This document shows, in pieces, positions 45,935 through 54,078 of a stretch of 64,000 nt of DNA (the stretch's first letter is position 1; each line of letters starts with the position of its first letter). Source of the DNA: Bradyrhizobium sp. 190 (lineage in GTDB: Bacteria > Pseudomonadota > Alphaproteobacteria > Rhizobiales > Xanthobacteraceae); contig NZ_JADPJL010000012.1 of NCBI RefSeq assembly GCF_023073415.1, positions 446,501 through 510,500 on the forward strand, written 5' to 3'. Made by a program: the position numbers and the translations under genes. The notes beneath the pieces were generated by a model, which ran no database searches, was not told the origin of the DNA, and saw only the letters and a program-made list of their open reading frames with translations.

Positions 45935-46285
45935 TCAAGTCTTTGTATTCTTCAGCGCCGCCTCGTAGGCCTTTTCGGCCCATTCATGCAGCTTCTCACG
46001 ATTCTCGACGACATCAGCCGGGACTTCCCAGTAGGACTTAAGCGCGTGGTCCTCGCCCCTGCTCACATAGCCGAGCGCACTGGAGCCAGCGGCTTCGTAT
46101 TTCCCTCTCGAGTGGTTATCGACCTTGAAGTAAAGCGCGCCATGCCAAGCCATGGCGAAGACATGGCCATTTCGATAGAGCGCCACGGCGCCGAACAGGG
46201 GCCGTGTTGTGATCTTCGCCCAGTCCGACAGTTGATCGACGTAATGATCGGCAAGGTGCTGGGTTTGTTTGGATTGTTCCGGCAT
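45935..46285 (-). CDS. TfoX/Sxy N-terminal domain protein
   Basis: 116 residues from the ATG at 46285; the open frame extends to 46423 across the intergenic region. The single domain has FGAVALYRNGHVFAMAWHGA, LYFKVD, and SYWEVPADVVENREKLHEWA, all characteristic of TfoX_N. Full-length TfoX regulates competence in gammaproteobacteria, but short N-domain proteins in alphaproteobacteria have no defined role. It lies 40 bp after the oxidoreductase gene on the same strand. Confidence 0.88.
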   Translation of the reverse strand: MPEQSKQTQHLADHYVDQLSDWAKITTRPLFGAVALYRNGHVFAMAWHGALYFKVDNHSRGKYEAAGSSALGYVSRGEDHALKSYWEVPADVVENREKLHEWAEKAYEAALKNTKT

Positions 46286-46325
46286 CTGTTGTCTTTTCCA
46301 AATGATAAGTAATGCTGATGGTTCG

Positions 46326-47318
46326 TCAGTCGAGCACAACCACATGCTTGCCCGGCGTGGCCCGGACCTCGAGGTCGGTCTGCGCGTTCCGGACCTGTTC
46401 GAGCCCGTGGTAAACCTTCGCAATAGAGACCTTGAGACGGCCTGCTGCGATTGCGTTAAGCTGTCGGTTGAAAACGTCGGCAGGCAGATCGGTAGCTTGG
46501 CCGCCGTAGGCCGTCAGCCTTACGCCAAACGGGATGTAGCCTAGCGGGCTGAAATCGGGGATCACCCAATCGTCCGACAGACCGCCCGTGAAGCAAACGG
46601 TCCCGTGGGCCCGGGTCGCCTGGAGCGTATCCTGCAGTGTCTTGCCCCCCACCAGTTCCAGCGCGGCATCGATCCCACCGGGGAAAAGGCGCCGGACGGT
46701 CTTCGCGATCTTGCCATCGTCGATAATCGGTTGATCGACACCGAGATCGCGCAATAGCTTCAGTCGTTCGGAGCGCCGCGTGGTGGAGATCACCACCGCA
46801 CCTATCTCCTTGGCCAGTGTCGCCGCTGAGAGGCCAACGGTCGAGGTACCTCCGCGGATCAGGAGAGACTGGCCACGGCGCAGATCAAGCCCTTTGGTCA
46901 GCGAGCCATAGGCCGTCTGGAACATCTCGGGAAGTGCGCCGACGACCTCCCAGGGCAAGCTCGTTTCAAACGGAATAACTTGGGACATTGGAACAACGGT
47001 GTATTCGGCATAGGAGCCGTCGATTGAACGCCCCATTCCGCCCATCATGGTAGCCACCTTCTGGCCAGGCCTCAAACTACTATCCGTCGGTGCTTCGTCG
47101 ATGACGCCAACACATTCAATGCCGAGCACGCGGGGCACTGTGAAATCCGGACTGGACCGGCCCTTGCGGCTCGTGATTTCGGATTCGTTGACCCCGAACG
47201 CCTTCACGCGAATGCGTACCCAGTCCGGCTGCAGCTTGGGCAACGGCACATCCTTGATGACGAGCTTGTCGACGCCACCGAATTGCGAGAGCACGACGGC
47301 TCGCATAGTCTTGGTCAT
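46326..47318 (-). CDS. Quinone oxidoreductase-like MDR protein (zinc-free)
   Basis: 330 residues from the ATG at 47318 with GGAG upstream. It has the GroES-like N-terminal domain (RAVVLSQFGGVDKLVIKDVP) and an NAD(P)-binding Rossmann domain with GGTSTVGLSAATLAKEIGA. No catalytic-zinc Cys/His set is seen, matching the quinone oxidoreductase/enoyl reductase branch. It reduces enones or quinones with NADPH. No link to neighbouring pathways is evident. Confidence 0.88.
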   Translation of the reverse strand: MTKTMRAVVLSQFGGVDKLVIKDVPLPKLQPDWVRIRVKAFGVNESEITSRKGRSSPDFTVPRVLGIECVGVIDEAPTDSSLRPGQKVATMMGGMGRSIDGSYAEYTVVPMSQVIPFETSLPWEVVGALPEMFQTAYGSLTKGLDLRRGQSLLIRGGTSTVGLSAATLAKEIGAVVISTTRRSERLKLLRDLGVDQPIIDDGKIAKTVRRLFPGGIDAALELVGGKTLQDTLQATRAHGTVCFTGGLSDDWVIPDFSPLGYIPFGVRLTAYGGQATDLPADVFNRQLNAIAAGRLKVSIAKVYHGLEQVRNAQTDLEVRATPGKHVVVLD

Positions 47319-47354
47319 ATGATACTCCAATAATCGTGCACTGGTAATCGATCT

Positions 47355-48121
47355 TTATGCTTCGCTGGACATCGAAGTCAGCCACTCGCGCTCGGCCAGA
47401 TCGGTCGTGCGTCGCAGTTTCTGTCCTTCGGTTCGACCGGGCCGATCGATCGGATAAGCACGCCGCGGCCAAGGCATGCGCACTCGTTCGACCTCGTCAA
47501 GCGGGTCCATTCTCTGAATGCCATCCAAAATCAGGCCCCAGTAAGCGTCGGTTGCATTTAGAACGTGGTTATCCGCGAGCACTCGGAAAAAGGCGCGGGT
47601 CGAAAAGATTTCGATGTCGGGCTCTTCCGCAAGCGCCCGGCGCGCATTGCGCTCGTCGACCAGAATAACGGCTTTTCGATTATCCCCTCGTCTTCCTTCG
47701 AGTGACGTGACAAGGTCCAATACCGCGGCCTCTCCCAGATGAATGCTGTGTGGTCGTCTACCGGGTCGATCCCGCCAGCCACCCAAGCGGCGAACTGCTG
47801 CCGACGGTCGTAGTCCGGATCGGTGCGGACGATCGACACCGATCCCGAGACCACATTGCGCTCGATCCAATCGCTGATCGCGCGCGCCCCCGGCAGGTCC
47901 GGCCTCTGCCTGGTCTCTTCGGCCGCACGGTCGGGGATCTGCACCGGAATGCCGGCAAGCAAGAGCCAGTCAAGACCTTGGACCACTGACAGGGCTGATA
48001 GCGTCCCCACATCGGGCAACAGCAACGCGAGTTTCTGATCATGTGCCAAACGGAGACGTAGCACCGCGGTCTCCCGCTCCACCGCAGCACCATTTAAACC
48101 TGCGAGATCATCCTTCGCCAT
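47355..48121 (-). pseudogene. PIN-domain nuclease gene with a one-base frameshift
   Basis: Minus-strand codons from 48121 encode PIN-like sequence: LLLPDVGTLSALSVVQGLDW, GIPVQIPDRAAEETR and GGIDPVDDHTAFIW. The match then continues in another frame as EAAVLDLVTSLEGRRGDNRK, AVILVDERNARRALA and FSTRAFFRVLADN to 47355. The break lies at about 47731-47736, where ATCTGGGAGAGG would need one more base to give the expected Gly-Glu. PIN domains are Mg-dependent ribonucleases, often toxins; the acidic residues D, E, E and D are all present across the two frames. No antitoxin gene was recognised. Sequencing error cannot be excluded. Confidence 0.65.
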
Positions 48122-48481
48122 TGCGCGGAGACGCTCGAGCACACTCCTCGATATCCAAGCAGGGCAGTTGAGCGCCGGAATATCCCGAACACGACTTTGT
48201 CTCCTCTGCACGCGTTCTCTCGCAGAAGATACGCATGACCCAACGAAAGACTGCTTTATCGTCCCACGTTATTCGGAAAGTGAGAGAGTCTTCGACTTCG
48301 GCTGGCAAGGGGAAGCGCCCTCATTGGCACCGAAGGGAGAGCGACTTCACCAGTATGAGGCTGGATGCTCGGAGTCACTTCGGGCGGGCAGCTGCCGAAT
48401 TATCTGCGGGCTCCTTGGGATTAGGGTCGACGCATTGCGATGGGAACCCTCAGTAGTAGGCGGCTTACTCCACCATCCCAG
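48122..48481. other. Region without a recognisable gene
   Basis: About 360 bp upstream of the PIN gene and downstream of marR. The PIN frame itself remains open to 48211, but its further codons match nothing known to me. No repeats or hairpins stood out. Confidence 0.3.
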
Positions 48482-49045
48482 CTAAAACTTTGCGCCAACA
48501 TAGAACATAAGAATCGAAAGCGCACTTTCACGTTCGCTCGACGTTAGCTGGCTCGCAAAGTAGTCGACGTGGAACTGCACCTTCTCGTCTATTGCATGCA
48601 GTAGTTCTCTTCCGGAATCCGTGACCGCGACATACGTGACTCTCTGATCTTGATCGTCGCGTCTTCGCTCGGCCAAGCCTTTCTCAACCAGCGTGCGGGC
48701 CAGAGTGGACGCGAATGCCGCGGGGATATCCAGCCGGTTGGCAATCTGATTTACCTGCAGCTGCATTTCAGAGCTCCCGTAGATCTGAATGAGGGCTTGA
48801 TGGGCCAGGGGGTCGATTCCATAGGCCTTCGCCTGATCCTCCACGATCCTAAAGGCCTTGCGCAGTACATACCGTGCCTCAGCTACTCCGATGAAGTAGG
48901 TGTGCTTGTTATCGGCCTCACGCGACTTCTTGGCGGCATTTCGCTTGCGCCTCAAGCTCTGCAGATCCAGCGTCTGCGGAGCGAACGTGGCCGAAGGTCC
49001 CACTTCTCGGACACTCTCCTCAGCGCGTTTGGTCTTGATAGCCAT
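48482..49045 (-). CDS. MarR-family transcriptional regulator of cluster D
   Basis: 187 residues from the ATG at 49045; a TTG six codons earlier is in frame. A basic N-terminal extension of about 45 residues precedes the winged helix (MQLQVNQIANRLDIPAAFAS, then the wing RRRDDQDQRVTYVAVT). It is the last gene of the minus-strand operon direction and has its own upstream palindromes at 49153-49176. It probably controls the amidase/oxygenase genes and itself. Confidence 0.88.
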   Translation of the reverse strand: MAIKTKRAEESVREVGPSATFAPQTLDLQSLRRKRNAAKKSREADNKHTYFIGVAEARYVLRKAFRIVEDQAKAYGIDPLAHQALIQIYGSSEMQLQVNQIANRLDIPAAFASTLARTLVEKGLAERRRDDQDQRVTYVAVTDSGRELLHAIDEKVQFHVDYFASQLTSSERESALSILMFYVGAKF

Positions 49046-49152
49046 GATGCCCGATCCGTTCAACTTGCTGTTTGTTTTAGCGACTCAGCCGCCTTTCTAG
49101 ACAACTAACATACTTGACTAATGTGACAAAGCTAATCTGCGTACATATTGTG

Positions 49153-49176
49153 CATGGCGCCATGTCAATTGACATG
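49153..49176. promoter_or_regulatory. Double palindrome upstream of marR
   Basis: Two perfect palindromes share CATG: CATGGCGCCATG (49153-49164) and CATGTCAATTGACATG (49161-49176). The second overlaps the amidase stop codon. The pair lies about 110 bp upstream of the marR start. MarR dimers bind palindromes of this size, so autoregulation is a fair guess. A TTGACTAAT at 49114-49122, also present at 58548-58556, lies in the same leader. Confidence 0.5.
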
Positions 49177-50481
49177 CCGTCTGAGGCGCCCGGTGAGGCT
49201 CTCGGCCAGGGCGAGCAACTGCCAATCCCGGCCGTGGGCACCGACCAACATGAGACCCACAGGGGCGGTGCCGGGTTCGTGACAGGGCAGGGTGACCGCA
49301 CAACCATCGAGCGCGTTAACAGTGGTCGGATTGCGAAGCAGGAGCAGATTCGCTTGCGAGTATGCCTCATCGCTACTCTCAAGATCTTGAATAGGCGGTG
49401 CGGCAATAGGCACGGTCGGCATAATGACCGCGTCAACATCGTCTATCTCGGTCTCCCAGTCGACGATGAGCCTGGATCTGACAAGCCCGCGACGGATATG
49501 GTCCACAGCTCGTTGTTGAGATCCGCGCAGGATTCTAGATCGCACGCGGGGGTCGTAAAAAGAGCTCTTCCTCTGCAAGAGTCCTTCGTGCCAGCCAAAT
49601 GCTTCGGCCGCGACTATTCCTCCATCTTCAAGTATTGCGGGTAATTCGGAGATGGTTTTGCTGTGGCTCTCGATCAGTTCGCATCCGAGTTCAGAGAGAC
49701 GAGCTTTAACGGCTTCATAGGTTTGTCCTACGTGCGCATCCAGTCCTTCCAACACGTAGTTTTTAAGAGCCATGAGCCGCGGCTGTCGCGATCGTTGCCA
49801 GGGTGGGAACTCCGGTTGGCCCGATAAAGCCGCGTAGAGTTTGATGCATTGCCGAACGTCGTTCGCAATCGGACCTATCGAATCGAACGCAGGAGAAAGC
49901 GGCAGGGTCCCTTGTAGCGGCACGCTCCCGGCGGTCGGTTTGAAGCCTACCAACCCGCAAAGAGCCGCTGGGATTCTGACGGACCCTCCCGTGTCCGTCC
50001 CTATGGCTCCGTCGGCCATCCGGTCGGTAACGGAAATTGCAGCTCCGGAGGAGGACCCCCCGGGTATGCGCCGCTCCTCACGACGCCAAGGGTTGGCGGG
50101 GGTTCCGTAGTGGGGATTGAGACCAAGGCCGCTGAAGGCGAATTCGGTCATGTTGGTCCGTCCGATTATGATCGCGCCCGCACTCCGAAGACGTCGGACA
50201 ACCTCGGCGTCCCGGACCGCCGGGGCTTCGGTTTCCATGACGCGGGATCCTGCTGTCGTCACTTCGCCGCGAACGTCGAAGAGATCTTTGATGGAAACGA
50301 CGGTGCCCGCCAGAGGCGCTGCCTCAATTCCCAGCGCTCGGCTCCTCTCGAAATGGTTGGCTGCGCTGATGGCCGCTTCTGTATATGCGCGCGTAAACGT
50401 GCGGGAGCCTTCGCCTTCTGGATTTCTAATGTTGTGAACGTATTCCTCCACTTTGGCGGGAACGGAATTCGGTGTCGCCAT
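49165..50481 (-). CDS. Amidase-signature family amidohydrolase
   Basis: 438 residues. The Ser-cisSer-Lys triad is visible: Lys65 (VVSIKDLFDV), the cis-Ser in PGGSSSGAA at 140-147 and nucleophile Ser167 in GTDTGGSVRIP. These enzymes hydrolyse C-N bonds in amides, ureas or ring-opened amides such as maleamate. It is 57 bp downstream of the flavin reductase gene and starts with GGAG eight bases before the ATG. In this operon it could remove an amide or a ring-derived nitrogen from the substrate. Confidence 0.92.
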   Translation of the reverse strand: MATPNSVPAKVEEYVHNIRNPEGEGSRTFTRAYTEAAISAANHFERSRALGIEAAPLAGTVVSIKDLFDVRGEVTTAGSRVMETEAPAVRDAEVVRRLRSAGAIIIGRTNMTEFAFSGLGLNPHYGTPANPWRREERRIPGGSSSGAAISVTDRMADGAIGTDTGGSVRIPAALCGLVGFKPTAGSVPLQGTLPLSPAFDSIGPIANDVRQCIKLYAALSGQPEFPPWQRSRQPRLMALKNYVLEGLDAHVGQTYEAVKARLSELGCELIESHSKTISELPAILEDGGIVAAEAFGWHEGLLQRKSSFYDPRVRSRILRGSQQRAVDHIRRGLVRSRLIVDWETEIDDVDAVIMPTVPIAAPPIQDLESSDEAYSQANLLLLRNPTTVNALDGCAVTLPCHEPGTAPVGLMLVGAHGRDWQLLALAESLTGRLRRHVN

Positions 50482-50538
50482 GTAGGAGCTCCAATGTCTA
50501 GAGGAGTTAGTCGTCGAGAACGGCTATTGTTTAGGCCG

Positions 50539-51072
50539 TCACCAGCCGTGCAAGGCGAAGTCGATCTCGGGCGAGGTCGGTACCGATGAGCCGCGGTCGA
50601 GGGCAGCGTATCGACCGCGGAAGAACACGAGCGGTCCTTCAGCGCCTTTCCGAGTTTCGAATCGCGACACACGACAGACGAAGATGTCATGGTCGCCGCC
50701 ATCGTAGTTGGCGTAGGGCTCACATTCGAAATACGCGAGCCAATCGGGGAGCAGGGGAGATCCGTTATTCATGCGCTGGACGGGCAGGTCCGACCACTTG
50801 TCGCCTCCGGATCGCGCGAATTTGTTCGACATGTCACTCTGGTCGTCCGGCAAGATCACGACCCCGTAGTGGGCCGCTGCTCTCCAGTGCGTGATCCCGA
50901 ATGCGCTCCGGGCCAAGCTAAAAAGAATGAGAGGTGGATCTAGTGAAACCGAATTGAAGGAGCTTACGGTGGCGCCTATGCGGCCCTGAGCGGTTTCCGA
51001 GGTGATGATCGCGACGCCGGTTGCGAATGATCCGAGAGCGTCACGAAAGGCTCGCGAGTCGAAACCTGCCAT
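50539..51072 (-). CDS. Flavin reductase component (HpaC-like)
   Basis: 177 residues, a stand-alone flavin reductase domain with SSFNSVSLDPPLILFSL and GGDHDIFVCRV. It resembles the N-terminal domain of the fused protein at the left edge of the window. It would reduce FAD with NAD(P)H and hand it to the HpaB-type oxygenase encoded divergently at 54079. It lies eight bp after the binding-protein gene. Confidence 0.92.
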   Translation of the reverse strand: MAGFDSRAFRDALGSFATGVAIITSETAQGRIGATVSSFNSVSLDPPLILFSLARSAFGITHWRAAAHYGVVILPDDQSDMSNKFARSGGDKWSDLPVQRMNNGSPLLPDWLAYFECEPYANYDGGDHDIFVCRVSRFETRKGAEGPLVFFRGRYAALDRGSSVPTSPEIDFALHGW

Positions 51073-51080
51073 GCTGCGGC

Positions 51081-52016
51081 CTATCTGTCGCTCGAGTGCC
51101 AGAGGGATGTGAAGTGCGGATCTACGACGTCGCTATAGGAGGGGGTCCCGACGAGAATACCTACGTCACGGCAGAAGGCATTCATCCCTTGGACCGAAGC
51201 TTCCGAGATTCGGGCATTGAAATAGGGCGTGTCACGCCGAATTAGTTCGGCAATCAACGCTGCCTCTGACGTGGGGAAAACCTTTGAGCCAACCTCGCTC
51301 GCTTTTCTCGGGTCCCGCTTCAACATCTCCTGGGTGCGAACGATCGCTCGTACCGCTGCTTCCACGGCTTTGATATCGCTTTTGATCTTTTGGTCAGTGG
51401 TAGCGATGGATGCCATTGTGTAGTCAAAACATCCTGGCGGACCATCGCCTCTGCGGACATCTACTACGACTGAACCTGCTCCGGAACGCACCGCGATTTC
51501 CGTACCCATTCCGTTTGCCCAGAAACCGTCGATAACGCCCTTTTCAAGCGCTTGCGCCGCGGTAAGGCCGAAATTCACGGTTGATCCAACGGCGCCCGGG
51601 ACCGGAGCAATTTGGACTTCGTCCCGCACGAGATCGATTCCGGCGGCGGCGAGCAGCCGCTTAAGTCCCAGATCGACCCACGGTGCCGCTCCGATTTTGC
51701 GCCCCTTCACGATTGAAAGGTCGTTTCGTTGCGGATTGAGATCGCGGCGCATGACAAGGAACCAATACATTCCCTGTCCCTGCGCGCAGAGCAGTTTTGC
51801 CCCGTTCCACTCGGGAAACGCGCTGAGAGCTGAATGGGCAGAGCCTGCGACAAAGTCGACCTCTCCGCTGCGTAAAGCCGCATAGGCGCGATCTACTGGG
51901 AAAATGAGCTCGATCTCTGCCTTCAATCCTTCGTCCTTGAAGACACCAAGCTCCACTGCCGCCACTGCAGGGAAGTAGGAATTGGAGATCAGATCTGGGA
52001 CCGCTATTTTCATCAC
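51081..52016 (-). CDS. NMT1/SsuA-type ligand-binding protein lacking a signal peptide
   Basis: 311 residues. The fold is that of the NMT1/THI5/SsuA/TauA binding proteins (SNSYFPAVAAVELGVFKDEG, then VDFVAGSAHSALSA). It begins at GTG 52016 or ATG 52013, overlapping the SDR stop, and an in-frame TAA lies four codons upstream, so no signal peptide can be encoded. The protein should stay in the cytoplasm. It could be a ligand-binding or enzyme-like protein rather than an importer subunit, or start with an unusual export route. No NMT1-type ABC permease or ATPase is nearby. Confidence 0.85.
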   Translation of the reverse strand: MMKIAVPDLISNSYFPAVAAVELGVFKDEGLKAEIELIFPVDRAYAALRSGEVDFVAGSAHSALSAFPEWNGAKLLCAQGQGMYWFLVMRRDLNPQRNDLSIVKGRKIGAAPWVDLGLKRLLAAAGIDLVRDEVQIAPVPGAVGSTVNFGLTAAQALEKGVIDGFWANGMGTEIAVRSGAGSVVVDVRRGDGPPGCFDYTMASIATTDQKIKSDIKAVEAAVRAIVRTQEMLKRDPRKASEVGSKVFPTSEAALIAELIRRDTPYFNARISEASVQGMNAFCRDVGILVGTPSYSDVVDPHFTSLWHSSDR

Positions 52017-52861
52017 GCTACCGGATTATCGGGTTTGGGAAAGACCGATTGGGAACCTAGCTGGGGCCACGCTGTTGGCGCGCTTGCCATTGCGAGACGG
52101 CGCTCCGATGGTAGGGTAGGATCCCATCGTTGAGCGATCATCCGCAAACCATTGACACCATCGGAATCGTTGGAGCAGAGCCAAATCAGAGGTGCGCGCA
52201 TTTGCTCTGGCTGAATTAGCTTGTCTGCAGGAAGCCCGCTCTCGGCAGGCACCATTCGGGTATTCACGGGCCCACCAGGCACCAGGACATTTGCCGTTAC
52301 GCCCGTACCCTCGAGATCGATCGCCATTATCCTTGATGCGGCCTCCAGAGCGGCCTTGCAGGGTCCGTAACCGCCCACACCCGGTCGGTACATAGTGTCC
52401 AGGCTTGTGGTGATGTTTACGATACGCCCCCATTTTTTTTCCAGCATCCCCGGCACAAAGGTGCGAGACATCAGCTGAGCTCCGAATACATTGACGCGAA
52501 GCATCGCAAGCCACAGTTCGTCGCTGACTTCCCAGAATTTCGCTTTTTCAGCGAGGTAGCGTGGAGATATCTTTTCGGGGCCGATGGCCGCATTGTTCAC
52601 GAGGGCGTCGACACATCCAAATTCCAGCTTCGCTTGTGCTTGCAGAGCTTCAGCCGCGCCTGCATCCGTGACGTCCATGACCCTCGATAGGACGCGGCCA
52701 CCATGCACGTTGATCTGCAAGGCGGTTTCGCGCAAGGCTTCGCCGTCGATATCGACGACAATCAGATTGGCGCCCGCTTCGGCGAGTCCTATCGCCAGCG
52801 ACTGGCCAATTCCTTGCCCAGCCCCTGTGATCAGTATTGTTTTACCCGACAGCGAAGTCAT
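52013..52861 (-). CDS. Short-chain dehydrogenase/reductase
   Basis: 282 residues. TGAGQGIG at 11-18 binds the cofactor, NNAAIG is present, and Tyr-x-x-x-Lys lies in GGYGPCKAALE. The Asp after the second strand (VVDIDGEA) favours NAD. A 30-residue C-terminal extension follows the SDR core. It probably oxidises an alcohol intermediate of the cluster D pathway. It is 18 bp after the cupin gene and overlaps the binding-protein gene by four bases. Confidence 0.9.
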   Translation of the reverse strand: MTSLSGKTILITGAGQGIGQSLAIGLAEAGANLIVVDIDGEALRETALQINVHGGRVLSRVMDVTDAGAAEALQAQAKLEFGCVDALVNNAAIGPEKISPRYLAEKAKFWEVSDELWLAMLRVNVFGAQLMSRTFVPGMLEKKWGRIVNITTSLDTMYRPGVGGYGPCKAALEAASRIMAIDLEGTGVTANVLVPGGPVNTRMVPAESGLPADKLIQPEQMRAPLIWLCSNDSDGVNGLRMIAQRWDPTLPSERRLAMASAPTAWPQLGSQSVFPKPDNPVA

Positions 52862-52879
52862 TTCAAAAATTAGCCCCGG

Positions 52880-53260
52880 TCATTTTTCGGCGAAATAGTG
52901 GAGCTCGAACAGCATGCATCCTTCCTTCGACTTGAAAGGGCCGTGATAGGCACCAGGAGGACGACAGGCGTAGGTACCGGGGCCGTACGACGTTCCGCCG
53001 TTGCCAGAACGGTCGTTTCCGACGGTCAAATCGCCGGAGAGCAGGTACACTTCCTCCCAATACTCGTGCACGAACGGATCCGTCGTGTAGACGCCTGGAT
53101 CGAAACGAAGTAGGCGGCTCCTGCCACCCACCTTGCCTGGCTCGTCGAAATCGCTTGCCAGAATTTTCTGCTTTATGCCCTGCGGATAGCCCGGCGGAGT
53201 TTCCCAGCCTGACAGAAGGTCGAGTGTGTGAAATTCGAGATGAGGTTTACCGGTTGACAT
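52880..53260 (-). CDS. Small single-domain cupin (ChrR-like)
   Basis: 126 residues, one cupin barrel. Motif 1 is FVHEYWEEVYLLSGDL and motif 2 is PPGAYHGPFKSKEGC; the His and Glu of the first and His of the second could bind a metal. Small cupins of this kind include metal-dependent dioxygenases, isomerases and sensors. Encoded between DUF2848 and an SDR next to a hydroxylase, a ring-cleaving or ketone-cleaving role is possible but unproven. The ATG follows GGAG by nine bases. Confidence 0.85.
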   Translation of the reverse strand: MSTGKPHLEFHTLDLLSGWETPPGYPQGIKQKILASDFDEPGKVGGRSRLLRFDPGVYTTDPFVHEYWEEVYLLSGDLTVGNDRSGNGGTSYGPGTYACRPPGAYHGPFKSKEGCMLFELHYFAEK

Positions 53261-53266
53261 GGCTGA

Positions 53267-53959
53267 TCACTCCGTTGGCAAGGTTTTCACTGAGTACTGA
53301 TGGTGGATCTTTCGCCCGAGGACGGGGTCGAGTATTTCGAGCTCGTAATGATCAGCATGCTCGATCTCTCCATGCACGGGCAGGGTGCCGCAGAACATGG
53401 CTGAGCCAACCGGAAGTTCGCGCTTCTCATCGAAGCACAGCGCCATCAGCTCCGTCGGATGCCGCATGACTTTAAGGAACCCGCTCTGATAGAGGCGCCG
53501 CACGCCTTTCCGCACTGCGAATGAGCGAATCTCGAGTTCATCCCAATGGCCCTCGACCTCCGAGAAGGGCCACCAACTCCGACCGATCGGTTTCGGGCAC
53601 AGCTGCTTGGAGACCGTGATTCCGATCGCCTCGACTTTGCGATCAGTATGATCGGAGCCAACTCCAAGGCAAAGTCCATCCGGCATCCGGATAAGGACAG
53701 GCTCGACTTCCCCGCTGGAATTCCCGCCCACCACTTCGACTTCCGATTCGACCGTCAGCAACGAAGAGGCGACCCGATAGAAAACCGGGGTCGTCTTCGG
53801 CGGAGGAACGCCAAGCTTCTCGAGTTCGACGATATGCGCGCGCAGGGCTGCAGCGTCGCGGCCGGTCCAACCCGCGATGATCAGATTGTCAACGGTCGTC
53901 TTTGCGTTGGCGGACGAGCCCGTCCGGCCCGACACGATCGTTGCGTCGAAGTTTACCAC
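53267..53959 (-). CDS. DUF2848 family protein (FAH-related)
   Basis: 230 residues from a GTG preceded by GGAGG. It matches DUF2848 along its length: NLIIAGWTGRDAAALRAHIV, PVFYRVASSLL, GEVEPVLIR, GVGSDHTDRKVEAIGI and SKQLCPKPIG. The GSDHTDR and CFDEKR segments resemble the metal-binding face of fumarylacetoacetate hydrolase-like enzymes, which hydrolyse or decarboxylate ring-fission products. The family has no confirmed reaction that I know of. It is first in the minus-strand operon, six bp before the cupin gene. Confidence 0.87.
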   Translation of the reverse strand: MVNFDATIVSGRTGSSANAKTTVDNLIIAGWTGRDAAALRAHIVELEKLGVPPPKTTPVFYRVASSLLTVESEVEVVGGNSSGEVEPVLIRMPDGLCLGVGSDHTDRKVEAIGITVSKQLCPKPIGRSWWPFSEVEGHWDELEIRSFAVRKGVRRLYQSGFLKVMRHPTELMALCFDEKRELPVGSAMFCGTLPVHGEIEHADHYELEILDPVLGRKIHHQYSVKTLPTE

Positions 53960-54078
53960 TTTTGCACCTCCGCAAAGCCTCAGGCCCTTGTCGCCCCGGG
54001 GAGAAATGTCGTTTTCACGGCATTTCTCTTTTTCCGTTGAAATCGAACGCTAAGTAGAATACCTATGTTGAGTGACCT
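53960..54078. promoter_or_regulatory. Divergent DUF2848-operon / oxygenase promoter region
   Basis: 119 bp that must hold promoters for both the six-gene minus operon and the HpaB-type gene. It is AT-rich near the oxygenase start. No copy of the palindrome at 49161 is present, so the MarR protein may not act here, or may use a different form of site. Confidence 0.4.
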
